A stretch of 64,000 nt of DNA, taken from positions 124,001-188,000 of the forward strand of contig NZ_JAHXYI010000004.1 in NCBI RefSeq assembly GCF_019970045.1. The letters are read 5' to 3'. The notes beneath the pieces are model-generated. The model made no database searches and was not told where the DNA came from. It saw nothing but the letters and a program-made list of their open reading frames with translations. Of the stretch, positions 1 to 9,174 are shown one piece after another. A program made the position numbers and the translations under genes. How positions within the stretch are numbered: position 1 is the first letter of the stretch; each line of letters starts with the position of its first letter. Source of the stretch: Chryseobacterium sp. GVT01B. Lineage in GTDB: Bacteria > Bacteroidota > Bacteroidia > Flavobacteriales > Weeksellaceae.

Positions 1-132
1 CATGCTCAGATTCAGTCTAACAAGGAAAAACCGAAAGCAGAAGGTAAATTCCAAAAGAGAATGAGAGAAATGATGGAGAAGGCTCAAGAGCAGCAAAAAG
101 TTCAGGAGCAACAAAGAGGTAAAAAGAAATAA
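1..132 (+). CDS. yidC: C-terminal tail of membrane insertase YidC (partial)
   Basis: Only the last 43 codons are in the window, in frame 1, ending at TAA 130-132. The peptide is very rich in Lys, Gln and Glu and contains FQKRMREMMEKAQEQQ, ending RGKKK. YidC/Oxa1 insertases of Bacteroidota end in a basic, Gln/Lys-rich cytoplasmic tail of this type, which contacts the ribosome during membrane insertion. The call rests on composition and general similarity of the tail, because no transmembrane or catalytic part is visible. Other proteins with basic coiled tails are possible. A strong intrinsic terminator follows 20 bases after the stop. Confidence 0.5.
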   Translation, partial: HAQIQSNKEKPKAEGKFQKRMREMMEKAQEQQKVQEQQRGKKK

Positions 133-152
133 TTTCTTAATTATAACATAAA

Positions 153-188
153 AAGAGAAGCAATTGAATAATTGCTTCTCTTTTTTTT
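153..188 (+). terminator. Intrinsic terminator after the yidC tail
   Basis: A perfect 12-bp stem, AAGAGAAGCAAT paired with ATTGCTTCTCTT around a 6-base loop, runs straight into a T tract. It ends the partial gene at the left edge and separates it from the convergent rnhB. Confidence 0.9.
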
Positions 189-262
189 ATTTGAATTTTA
201 TTTAGAATAATTTCAAATTTCTCATTCTGGCATGAGAATTTAATAATTGAAAATGAGGTATT

Positions 263-847
263 TCAATCATATTTCAATCTGAAGGATTGTCTGTGATGAG
301 ATGTGGGACCATGCTTTATAAGGGCTTCCTGATGCTTTTTTGTAGCATAGCCAAAGTTGGTGTCCCAACCATACTCAGGATGTTCTTCATGAAGCTGAAT
401 CATTAATTTATCCCTGTAGTTTTTAGCTAGAATAGACGCTGCAGCAATAGATAAAATCTTAGAATCTCCTTTAATAATACATTGGTGTGGAATGTAATTA
501 TAAGGATGAAATTTGTTTCCATCTACCAGAATAAGCTCTGGAATTATGGTAAGTTTATCCAGTGCACGATGCATTGCATGAATACTTGCGTTAAGAATAT
601 TATGCTCATCAATAAACGAAGGAGGGAGCTCTGATATGGCATAGTCTTTCACATTGTCTTTAATGTAATTATCCAGTTCCATTCGGGTTTTGAACGTTAA
701 TTTTTTTGAATCATTCACAAGATTCTGTTGGAAATCATCGTCTAAAATTACCGCTGCAGCTACCACCGGACCGCTTAAACATCCTCTTCCTACTTCATCA
801 CATCCTGCCTCGATGTAAAGGTTTGACCAGTTTTTTATTAGCTCCAT
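263..847 (-). CDS. rnhB: Ribonuclease HII
   Basis: This cytoplasmic endonuclease cuts the RNA strand of RNA-DNA hybrids and removes single ribonucleotides misincorporated in DNA. The N-terminal motif AGCDEVGRGCLSGPVVAAAV carries the family's D-E catalytic pair at residues 17-18. Further family features are the SKKL motif, ILVDGNKF with another acidic residue, and IAAASILAK. Length is 194 aa from the ATG at 847, normal for bacterial RNase HII. The longer reading frame opens with a TTG at 868, seven codons upstream; I prefer the ATG because the extra residues are not typical. The gene stands alone, convergent to the gene at the left edge. Confidence 0.95.
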   Translation of the reverse strand: MELIKNWSNLYIEAGCDEVGRGCLSGPVVAAAVILDDDFQQNLVNDSKKLTFKTRMELDNYIKDNVKDYAISELPPSFIDEHNILNASIHAMHRALDKLTIIPELILVDGNKFHPYNYIPHQCIIKGDSKILSIAAASILAKNYRDKLMIQLHEEHPEYGWDTNFGYATKKHQEALIKHGPTSHHRQSFRLKYD

Positions 848-1039
848 GAATTGTTTCTCAGAATGCAAAAATAGAAAATTTTACAGAAAGTTATTTTGTG
901 TATTTTTTTTTGTTTTAATTATTGTAAATAGTATAATCTACTGTTTTTTGTTAATTGTGCGTTTTTTTTATTTAATTATATTTATAATGCATTTTTTTTA
1001 ATAATGAATATATTGATTATGAAAAATTAACATTTTTTC

Positions 1040-1070
1040 TTGCTGATTTTAAGAAAGTTTCACATATTTG
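1040..1070 (+). promoter_or_regulatory. Promoter of the first SusC/SusD operon
   Basis: A TTG at 1040-1042 lies 20 bases before CATATTTG (1063-1070), matching the Bacteroidota pattern TTG-N19/20-TAnnTTTG with one mismatch. The block 1049-1074 matches 6113-6138 in front of the second SusC gene at 24 of 26 bases. The predicted leader is only about 20 bases. Confidence 0.7.
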
Positions 1071-1097
1071 TAGGCAATAAAAATAATCATTCTAAAC

Positions 1098-4000
1098 ATG
1101 AAGAAATTAACTACAAGTGTTTTAGCGATCGCTCTAACTGCTTCCTTTGGAGTAGTGAGTGCGCAAAATACGCAAGGTGATACTTTAAAAGTTACTGACC
1201 TCCGTGAGGTTGTTGTTACGGGTGCTCTCGGTCTTAAGAAGAGACAGGATGCGATTGTTACGAGTAATAAAGTTATTGATACTAAGGAACTTAATCAAGC
1301 GGTGAACCCTAACGCAGCTCAGGCTTTGACAGGTAAAGTACCAGGTTTACAGATTAATACAACGAGTAACTCTGTTAATAGTCAGGCAAAAGTAACTATT
1401 AGAGGTCCGAGATCTATTTCAGGTAATAATGAAGCATTGATTGTTATTGATGGTGCAATATCTACATTGAGTATTTTTCAGCAGTTACCACCCGAAGTAG
1501 TTGAAAGTGTAAACGTTATTAAAGGTCAGCAAGGATCGGCTTTGTATGGAGAGAAAGGAAGTAATGGGGTTATTGTGGTGACAACTAAAAAAGGTTCCAA
1601 ATCTGAAAAAATACAATTTACCTTAACATCTTCTATAGATGTATCTACAATTTACAAAACTCCAATCCGTCAGCAGCTTTATGGACAAGGTTGGACTGGT
1701 GAGCCTACTGACTTCAGTGATGTAGAATATGGAGGAACAAACTGGGTGCCTTACGAAAACGGAAGCTGGGGACCTGCTTATAATGACCCTCAAATTGGAG
1801 GACAGTCATTAATTGCTGGTTTGCCACAAGCTGACGGAAGTTTGATTTATAGCCCATATGCTCCTAGAAAAAATAACGCTGATAAGTTTTTTAGAAATGG
1901 AGTTTTGATTCAAAATGGTATTTCAATGAATGTTGGAGGAAGAGACTCTTACTCTTTCTTGTCATTTAACAGGGTTGAAAATGATTTTATGATCAAAGGA
2001 GATAATCTGAAAAGAAATACTGTATTCTATAAAGGTGGCAAGCAGCTTGGAAAATTAAGAATTGATGCTACTTTTAATTTTATTGATCAAAATACATCTC
2101 AAACCGGAGGAAATCTTTTCGGACAGCTTATCCAGACTCCTACCAATATCGATGTTAGAGCATATGAAGCAGGAGGGATGGATGGTCACTGGACAGCATT
2201 TTCCCGTAGCCCATATTGGTTAAGAGATCATTTACGTAATGATAATAATACGACGACTTTTAATGGTATTGTATCTTTAGGATATGAGTTTAACAAAAAT
2301 ATTAGTTTGACTTATACAGGTAATATGTCAACAATATCTAATGTAATTGAGACTCATACTGATGCATACGGACCTAATGAAGCTAAAACGTATAATGGTA
2401 CAGGCACAGCTTATGACGGTACAAACTATCTGGATTACGGTGCTACAGCTATTACCTCTGCTTATAATAAAACGGTTAATAAAATCTGGAGATACTATGG
2501 AGACTTAATGTTAAACTTTAATTATGATTTAACTGATGATTTAAACCTTAAATTTAACTTAGGTAACAACATTCAGGATACAAAAGAAGATTATTCTCAG
2601 GTTGGAGGAACAAATCTGCAAATCCCGGGATGGTATAATATTCAGAATGTGCTTAATGCTACTCCTTGGTACAACCTTGAAAACGGTAAAATGAGAAAGA
2701 GAAGTGTAGCATGGTTTTCTAACTTAGATTTAGGATATAAAGATTACCTTTTCTTAAATGCAACTTATAGATTCGAACAATCATCTGCTTTAAGTATTCA
2801 TGAGACACCTGCAGTAGGAGAGGCTAAAAGACCGTTGAGAAATGATGGGTATTCGTATTATTCTGCTGGGGTATCATTCATTCCGACAAAAGCCTTTAAA
2901 AACTTATCAAACGGAGATATTCTTACTTATGCAAAAGTAAGTGGAGGATTTACCAGAACAGGTAACTCTGTACTCGATGCTTATGCTGTTGATGAGATTG
3001 GAACTTTCCCAACAGGTTTCCCATTTGGAACACTGTCATCTTATATTATTAATAGAACGCCAGTATCACAGGATATTAAACCGGAATTCAACAATACTCT
3101 AGAAGCTAACTTGAGTTTAGGTTTCCTAAAAGATAGAATTACTTTTGATGGATCTGTTTATCAGACGAAGACAGATGGTTTGATTACCAATAGTGGTGTA
3201 TCAAATGCAACAGGATTCAGTAATGTATTAGACAATGCCGGATCTATGAGAAACAGAGGTTTTGAATTAGAATTGGGAGTAACTCCGTTCAAGTCCAAAG
3301 ATTTTGAATGGAATGTGAAAGGTTCTTATTCAAAATATAAATCTGTTGTAACAAGTTTGGATAATGGGGCTTTAAGTGTACCTAGAGGAGCTTCAGGTCA
3401 AGGAATACCAGCTGGTCTTTATGCTGTATTGGGAGGTAGTGCAAACACTATCATGGGAACTGCATACCAGAGAGATCCGGAAGGAAGAATCATTGTAGAT
3501 GATCTGGGAATTCCTGTAGTAAGCAGCCAATATAAAGTGCTGGGTAAATTAGATCCTGATTATATTCTGGCCTTCAGTACATCTATTAGAGTTAAAGGTT
3601 TTACTATCAGTGCAGTGGCTGATTACAGAACTGGAAACAGTTTTGTTTCTGAAGCTAAAAACCTGATGTCTTATGTAGGTACATTAGAGAAGCAAGCTGA
3701 TTTTAACCGTTCTAATGGTTATATCATTCCTAACTCTGTTCAGAATACTGGTACAGCTTCTAATCCTGTATATGTTCCAAACACCACACCGGTAGGTGAT
3801 GATGCAAGTTATGCAGGTACAGTGAACTACTTTACTACCAATTATGGAAGTGATATAGCTGAAGAATTTGTAATTGATGGGACTGCTTTAAAAATTAGAG
3901 AAATTGCATTAAGCTATGCTATTCCTAAATCAGTACTAGCAAGTACTTTCATTAATAGTATGAGCATTGGGGTGTATGCCAGAAATCCATTTGTGGTATA

Positions 4001-4115
4001 TGCGAAGGACAATAGAAACTTTGGTGATCCGGAAATGCAAACAGGTGCCAGCTTAGCAGTAAGCCAATATCCAACGGCCAGAAACTTTGGTTTTAACTTT
4101 AATATAACTTTCTAA
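1098..4115 (+). CDS. SusC/RagA-family TonB-dependent outer-membrane transporter
   Basis: The product is an outer-membrane beta-barrel that imports a bound nutrient, usually an oligosaccharide or peptide, with energy from TonB. A signal peptide (residues 1-22, ending VVSAQ) is followed by a TonB-box-like stretch, DLREVVVTGALGLKK. The plug domain then begins (NAAQALTGKVPGLQI, LIVIDGA, VNVIKGQQGSALYGEKGSNGVIVVTT) and the C-terminus ends in an aromatic strand, FGFNFNITF. Length, 1005 aa, is normal. The N-terminal carboxypeptidase-D-like domain of many SusC proteins is absent, which defines the shorter subclass. A SusD partner starts 10 bases downstream. No glycoside hydrolase, sulfatase or protease is nearby, so the substrate cannot be guessed. 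Confidence 0.93.
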   Translation: MKKLTTSVLAIALTASFGVVSAQNTQGDTLKVTDLREVVVTGALGLKKRQDAIVTSNKVIDTKELNQAVNPNAAQALTGKVPGLQINTTSNSVNSQAKVTIRGPRSISGNNEALIVIDGAISTLSIFQQLPPEVVESVNVIKGQQGSALYGEKGSNGVIVVTTKKGSKSEKIQFTLTSSIDVSTIYKTPIRQQLYGQGWTGEPTDFSDVEYGGTNWVPYENGSWGPAYNDPQIGGQSLIAGLPQADGSLIYSPYAPRKNNADKFFRNGVLIQNGISMNVGGRDSYSFLSFNRVENDFMIKGDNLKRNTVFYKGGKQLGKLRIDATFNFIDQNTSQTGGNLFGQLIQTPTNIDVRAYEAGGMDGHWTAFSRSPYWLRDHLRNDNNTTTFNGIVSLGYEFNKNISLTYTGNMSTISNVIETHTDAYGPNEAKTYNGTGTAYDGTNYLDYGATAITSAYNKTVNKIWRYYGDLMLNFNYDLTDDLNLKFNLGNNIQDTKEDYSQVGGTNLQIPGWYNIQNVLNATPWYNLENGKMRKRSVAWFSNLDLGYKDYLFLNATYRFEQSSALSIHETPAVGEAKRPLRNDGYSYYSAGVSFIPTKAFKNLSNGDILTYAKVSGGFTRTGNSVLDAYAVDEIGTFPTGFPFGTLSSYIINRTPVSQDIKPEFNNTLEANLSLGFLKDRITFDGSVYQTKTDGLITNSGVSNATGFSNVLDNAGSMRNRGFELELGVTPFKSKDFEWNVKGSYSKYKSVVTSLDNGALSVPRGASGQGIPAGLYAVLGGSANTIMGTAYQRDPEGRIIVDDLGIPVVSSQYKVLGKLDPDYILAFSTSIRVKGFTISAVADYRTGNSFVSEAKNLMSYVGTLEKQADFNRSNGYIIPNSVQNTGTASNPVYVPNTTPVGDDASYAGTVNYFTTNYGSDIAEEFVIDGTALKIREIALSYAIPKSVLASTFINSMSIGVYARNPFVVYAKDNRNFGDPEMQTGASLAVSQYPTARNFGFNFNITF

Positions 4116-4125
4116 AATTCTAAAA

Positions 4126-5754
4126 ATGAATAAAATTAAATATATAATCTCATCACTTATTGTGGTAGCTTCATTAACATCTTGTAATAATTATCTCGAT
4201 ATTAATGAAAACCCCAATTCTATTCACGCTGAGAATATAACCCCGGAATTAATTTTTCCAGGAGCTGTTGCTCAGTCTTATAGAGCGCAGGCTGGTGATA
4301 TGATGCAGTTTGGTAATTTAATGATGAACTCCTGGGCGGGAGATGTGTATCATTATGGTGGGCTATATCCCAATGAATTTTCTTTATCAGCTGTAAATAG
4401 CCAGTTTTATGATGGTATTTGGGATAATATTTACCAGAATGTCAATAACTTTGTAGTAATTGAAAGATATCCAAACGGTAATCATTCACAAGATAATTAT
4501 ATTGCTATGGCAAAAGTTATGAAAGCTTTCTATATGCAGTATATCGTTGATCTTTATGGTAATGCCCCTTATACAGAAGCATTTAAAGGTCAAAATAATC
4601 TTGCTCCTAAGTATGATAAGGACGTTGATATTTATAAATCACTTATCGGTAATCTTGATGAAGCAGTAGCTCTTATCGATGCAGAAGAAGATAATGCTGT
4701 AAATCCGGCAGAAAAGGATATTGTTTTTGGAGGTGATATGACTAAGTGGAAAGCATTTGCTCAGACTGTAAAACTTAGATATTTACTAAGAATGTCAAAA
4801 GTAACAGGTGATCTTGCTGCTTACCGTGATGGGCATCTTGCAGCATTAAGTTCTAGTACTAACCTGGGAGCTAATTTAATAAGTTCAGATGTAGTTGAAA
4901 AACCTGGTTATTCTACTGCCAATAATGATAAGTTGAATCCATTTGCATTTAATTATTATTATAATTCTACACCTACTGAAGTTCAGAATCATATTGTAAT
5001 TACAGCTTCAGAACACTTAGCTATTGCTTTAAATGGTAATAACTTAGGGAATGTAGCACCGCAATATCAGAAATTTAATGGCCTTGTTGATCCTCGTAGA
5101 TTCAGATTATTCACCAGTATAACCTACAATAGTGTTGGTCAGGTAAAAGGTGTGAGACAAGGTGCTACCTCAGGTCAGCCTGGTGCTCCTACAGATAACC
5201 AAAATGTATCAAAACTTGCTGCAGGGAATTTTTCAGGAGGTACTCCAGTTAGTAATGTTACAGGTGTTCTTAATGCATCAAATGCAAGAGGAGGAGTTAT
5301 TATGTCTTTGGCAGAAGCAAAACTTATGCTGGCAGAAGCATCTTTAAAATATCCTGCATTGTTTACTGGTGGGCAGACAGCCTTCAATGATGGGGTTACT
5401 GCTTCAGGTCTGTGGGTAGGGGTTACTCCAGTAAATATGGGTACATATATTACAAATATTTCTACAAGACCTGGTTTGGGCTGGGTAGGTACTGATGCAC
5501 AAAAAATGGAAGCAATCATGACTCAAAAGTGGTTGGCTCTTACTAATGTGAATCCTACTGAAATGTATATTGAGTATAACAGAACCGAACTTCCTTATAA
5601 TCCTTTAGCTGTAAATGCAGTAAAATCAAGGAGGCCGTATAGATTGGTTTATCCTAATTCTGAATTTGCGACAAACTCAGCAAATGTACCAAACATTGCA
5701 AGTGATGTTGTATTTACTAAAAATCAATATACGCCTTTCTGGAATCAGAACTAA
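4126..5754 (+). CDS. SusD/RagB-family surface lipoprotein
   Basis: This is the ligand-capturing lid of the SusCD pair, anchored on the cell surface by a lipid. The signal peptide ends in the lipobox LTSC with the lipidated Cys at residue 20, followed by NNYLDINENPN, the usual start of mature SusD proteins. The helical body includes IVDLYGNAPYTEAFKG and the late MSLAEAKLMLAEA segment typical of the SusD-like_2 group. Length is 542 aa. It is co-transcribed with the SusC gene 10 bases upstream, and the operon ends at the hairpin terminator at 5780. Specificity is unknown. Confidence 0.93.
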   Translation: MNKIKYIISSLIVVASLTSCNNYLDINENPNSIHAENITPELIFPGAVAQSYRAQAGDMMQFGNLMMNSWAGDVYHYGGLYPNEFSLSAVNSQFYDGIWDNIYQNVNNFVVIERYPNGNHSQDNYIAMAKVMKAFYMQYIVDLYGNAPYTEAFKGQNNLAPKYDKDVDIYKSLIGNLDEAVALIDAEEDNAVNPAEKDIVFGGDMTKWKAFAQTVKLRYLLRMSKVTGDLAAYRDGHLAALSSSTNLGANLISSDVVEKPGYSTANNDKLNPFAFNYYYNSTPTEVQNHIVITASEHLAIALNGNNLGNVAPQYQKFNGLVDPRRFRLFTSITYNSVGQVKGVRQGATSGQPGAPTDNQNVSKLAAGNFSGGTPVSNVTGVLNASNARGGVIMSLAEAKLMLAEASLKYPALFTGGQTAFNDGVTASGLWVGVTPVNMGTYITNISTRPGLGWVGTDAQKMEAIMTQKWLALTNVNPTEMYIEYNRTELPYNPLAVNAVKSRRPYRLVYPNSEFATNSANVPNIASDVVFTKNQYTPFWNQN

Positions 5755-5779
5755 TCTTACAAATTTAATATATTTTATT

Positions 5780-5802
5780 ACCGCCTTCGGGCGGTTTTTT
5801 TT
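5780..5802 (+). terminator. Intrinsic terminator of the first SusCD operon
   Basis: ACCGCC-TTCG-GGCGGT followed by a run of Ts: a 6-bp GC stem closed by a UUCG tetraloop. The same hairpin recurs at 11280 after the lipoprotein gene. Confidence 0.93.
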
Positions 5803-6104
5803 GTTTTAAGGACTAAGTTTTTTTTAATATAAAAATATGCCTAGCATAGCATGTGCGCTGGTTTTAGAATTTTTTTATCTTTTTATGGATTTCAAGTTGT
5901 TGACATTCAAATTGTTTAATCTCTTTTATGTGAAAATTTAATATAGATATTATCAATTTACATGATTGTTATTATTTCTTAAATGAAATTAACAATTAAG
6001 TAATTTGTTTTTGTTAAATATCTATTTTTTAACTTATTTTAATAATTATTTAGTTGTTTTTGTTTAAAAATATTAAAAGAAATGCAATTTTTTTAAATTT
6101 TGCT
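5803..6104 (+). other. AT-rich intergenic region with no gene seen
   Basis: About 300 bases of very AT-rich sequence between the terminator of the first SusCD operon and the promoter of the second. I see no open frame with coding character, no tRNA and no strong hairpin. Confidence 0.6.
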
Positions 6105-6134
6105 TTGTGGTATTAAGAAAGTTTTACAAATTTG
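6105..6134 (+). promoter_or_regulatory. Promoter of the second SusC/SusD operon
   Basis: TTG at 6105-6107, a 19-base spacer, then CAAATTTG at 6127-6134. The stretch 6113-6138 is almost the same as that before the first SusC gene, with two differences in 26 bases, while flanking DNA is not similar. The ATG follows about 20 bases further on. Confidence 0.7.
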
Positions 6135-6156
6135 TAGGGTACAAAATTAATTTGAT

Positions 6157-9100
6157 ATGAAGAAACTAACAGCAAGTCTTCTTGTTTTAGTATTATCTTC
6201 TTCTATAGCGGTTGCGAACGCTCAGCAGAAGAATGATACTATTAAAACAAAAGAAATTGAGGGTGTGGTTGTAACCGCACTCGGGATTAAAAGAGAGAAA
6301 AAATCTCTTGGTTATGCTTCCGAAGAAGTAAAGGCTGAGGCATTGACAGGTGGAACTACCAATACAGGAAACGTTGCAGGTCTACTTTCTGGTAAAGTTG
6401 CCGGTCTTCAGGTTAACACAAACAACAACTTTGGCGGATCATCAAACTTATTGATCAGAGGGTATAAATCTCTGTCAGGAGGATCTCCGCTTATTGTAGT
6501 TGATGGATCTCCAGTAAATAATGGAAGTGTTAAAGGAACTGTTTTTGATTATGGAAATTTCTTATCGGATATCAATCAGAATGATATTGAAAGTATAAAT
6601 GTTTTAAAAGGAGCAGCAGCTTCTGCTTTATACGGAGAAAGAGGAAGTGACGGTGTAATTTTGATTGTTACTAAAAACGGACGTGGAAAACAAGACGGAA
6701 GTTGGGGAGTAACATTGAACTCAAACATCAATGTAGGTTTTATTGATAAATCTACTTTTCCTAAATATCAGTCGAGATACGGAGCTGGTTATGGACCTCA
6801 GTACGGTAATGATACCAATGGAGATGGTAATCCTGATGAATATTTCAATCATGACCCAAACACTGGAGAATTTCAGGTACCACTTACCGAAGATGCTTCT
6901 TATGGAGCTGAGTTTAACCCTAATTTGTTAGTTCGCCAATGGTATTCTTACGATCCGACATCTCCTTATTATGGGATGGCAACTCCTTGGGTAGCTGCTA
7001 AAAACGGACCTATTAAATTCTTTGAAAACCCGGTAACTTATGTTAACTCAATTTCATTAGAGAAAGGAAATAAATCATCGAATATATCTTTGTCTTACTC
7101 AAATATGCTTTCCAATGGTTTATTACCAAATTCAGATTTGCGAAAAAACAATTTAACTGCGAAGTTCAGTTATGACTTTACAGACAAACTTCATGCTACA
7201 GTATTTTCAACTTTAACAATTCAGGATACAAAAGGTAGAAATGAAACAGGATATTCTGATAATATTGTAACTGGATTCAGACAGTGGTGGCAGACAAACG
7301 TAGATATTTACGACTTAAGAGATGCTTATGCCAGAACGAATAACAGTAATAACACATGGAATAGAACTTCAGGAGAAAATGGAACTCCTGCTTATTGGAA
7401 TAACCCATATTTCCAAAGATATCAGAATTATCAATCCGATTCCAGAACAAGAACATTCAGCTATGCACAGTTGAAGTATGATGTTTCTAAAAACTTTGGG
7501 ATTACAGGAAAGTTATCTTACGACAATATGCAAATGCTAATTGAAGAAAGATTGGCCAATGGTTCATTACCTCAGGCTTTTGGAGCTTCAGGAAATAATG
7601 TGACTTCAGGATATTCCCGTCAGGATGTAAGAACTTCAGAGACCAACTTTGATTTATTTGCTAATTATAAATTCGATATCATGGAAGACTTAAATGTTAG
7701 TGGTATCGTAGGAGGGAATGTAAGAAGAAACCTAAGTGATGCAGTGTATGCAAGTACAGAAGGTGGTCTTGCAACTCCGGGATTGTATGCAATTTCTAAC
7801 TCTGCAAGTCCAATCATCCCGCCGGATGAAAACTACGCAAAATGGCTTACATCCAGTTTATACGCAACGGCTTCTTTCGGATATAAAAATTTATTATTTG
7901 TAGACGGAACGTATAGAGTAGACAGAAGTTCAAACCTTCCAAAAGCTAATAATACTTATGATTACTATTCAGCAACCGGATCTTTAATTCTTTCAGAATT
8001 ATGGAAACAAAACTGGTTAAGTTTCTGGAAAGTAAGAGCTAATTATGCAGAAGTAGGTTCCTCAACTGTGAATTATCAACTAGAAAATACTTACAGAGTA
8101 AGAGGAGGATTTGGAAGTACGGGATTGGTTAATCAATCATACTTCTTAGCAAATCCGGATCTTAAACCACAGAGATCAAAAGAAGTGGAATTTGGTATGG
8201 AAGCTCAATTCTTAAAAAACAGAATAGGCTTTGATATTGCTGTTTATAAAACACGTACTCTTGATCAAATTATCAATCTTCCGGTTTCCTCAGCGACTGG
8301 GTATAGAACATTCCTAGTAAATGCAGGACAGATTAATAATAAAGGTATTGAAGTCCAGTTAAATGGTACGCCGATTAAAAATTCTAACTTTAGTTGGGAT
8401 ATTGATGTAAATTGGTCTAAAAACGAAAATGAAGTAATTTCTCTATATGGTGATTCCCAAAACTATTTATTGGCACAATATCAGGGAGGTGTTTCATTAA
8501 ATGCAAGAGTTGGTGAAGCATTTGGAGCTTTGGTTGGTTCAGATTATGTTTACAATGCCAATGGAGAGCGTGTTGTAGACCCTGCTAACGGGAGATATTT
8601 AAGAAATCCAAATCAGGTAATCGGAAATATTACCCCAGATTGGATTGGAGGTATCAGAAATAGCTTTACTTATAAAGGAATTTCTGTGAGTTTCTTAATT
8701 GATATCAAACATGGTGGAGATGTATTCTCTACAGATATGTATTATGGTCTTGCTACAGGTTTATATGAAGAGACTGCTGTAGGAGATTATAGAACAGCTG
8801 GGGTTATTAATCCAGGTGTAAATCCTAATGGACAAGTAAATACAACTCCTACAAGTGCTCCTGGTACTTTTGGTAACGTAGATGGATACAGAAGAATGCC
8901 AAACAGCAGATTTGTATATGATGCTTCTTATGTTAAGTTAAGAGAAGCTAGTATTGGTTACAGTCTTCCAAAATCAATTCTTGCCAATACTTCTATACAG
9001 GAAGCAAAAATTTCGTTAGTTGGAAGAAACCTTTGGATTATTCACAAAAACTTGCCTTATGCAGATCCTGAAGCAGGAACTGGAAACGGGTTAGCTTCAA

Positions 9101-9168
9101 AAGGAAACTCTATTGGAGTACTTCCTACAACACGTGACATAGGTATCAATGTAACATTAAAATTCTAA
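6157..9168 (+). CDS. SusC/RagA-family TonB-dependent outer-membrane transporter
   Basis: Second SusC-type transporter, 1003 aa. It has a signal peptide (cleavage near VANAQQ), a short linker with EIEGVVVTALGIKREKK, and a plug domain with GLLSGKVAGLQV, SGGSPLIVVDGSPV and INVLKGAAASALYGERGSDGVIL. A barrel follows, ending in DIGINVTLKF. Like the first copy it lacks the N-terminal carboxypeptidase-D-like domain. The two proteins are clearly diverged paralogues rather than a recent duplication. It is followed after 6 bases by its own SusD partner. Role and location are as for the family; the substrate is unknown. Confidence 0.94.
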   Translation: MKKLTASLLVLVLSSSIAVANAQQKNDTIKTKEIEGVVVTALGIKREKKSLGYASEEVKAEALTGGTTNTGNVAGLLSGKVAGLQVNTNNNFGGSSNLLIRGYKSLSGGSPLIVVDGSPVNNGSVKGTVFDYGNFLSDINQNDIESINVLKGAAASALYGERGSDGVILIVTKNGRGKQDGSWGVTLNSNINVGFIDKSTFPKYQSRYGAGYGPQYGNDTNGDGNPDEYFNHDPNTGEFQVPLTEDASYGAEFNPNLLVRQWYSYDPTSPYYGMATPWVAAKNGPIKFFENPVTYVNSISLEKGNKSSNISLSYSNMLSNGLLPNSDLRKNNLTAKFSYDFTDKLHATVFSTLTIQDTKGRNETGYSDNIVTGFRQWWQTNVDIYDLRDAYARTNNSNNTWNRTSGENGTPAYWNNPYFQRYQNYQSDSRTRTFSYAQLKYDVSKNFGITGKLSYDNMQMLIEERLANGSLPQAFGASGNNVTSGYSRQDVRTSETNFDLFANYKFDIMEDLNVSGIVGGNVRRNLSDAVYASTEGGLATPGLYAISNSASPIIPPDENYAKWLTSSLYATASFGYKNLLFVDGTYRVDRSSNLPKANNTYDYYSATGSLILSELWKQNWLSFWKVRANYAEVGSSTVNYQLENTYRVRGGFGSTGLVNQSYFLANPDLKPQRSKEVEFGMEAQFLKNRIGFDIAVYKTRTLDQIINLPVSSATGYRTFLVNAGQINNKGIEVQLNGTPIKNSNFSWDIDVNWSKNENEVISLYGDSQNYLLAQYQGGVSLNARVGEAFGALVGSDYVYNANGERVVDPANGRYLRNPNQVIGNITPDWIGGIRNSFTYKGISVSFLIDIKHGGDVFSTDMYYGLATGLYEETAVGDYRTAGVINPGVNPNGQVNTTPTSAPGTFGNVDGYRRMPNSRFVYDASYVKLREASIGYSLPKSILANTSIQEAKISLVGRNLWIIHKNLPYADPEAGTGNGLASKGNSIGVLPTTRDIGINVTLKF

Positions 9169-9174
9169 AAAAGC

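Noticed and set aside
5175..5519. 114-aa minus-strand frame inside the first SusD gene
   Set aside because: A shadow of the SusD coding frame; no start context or family features.
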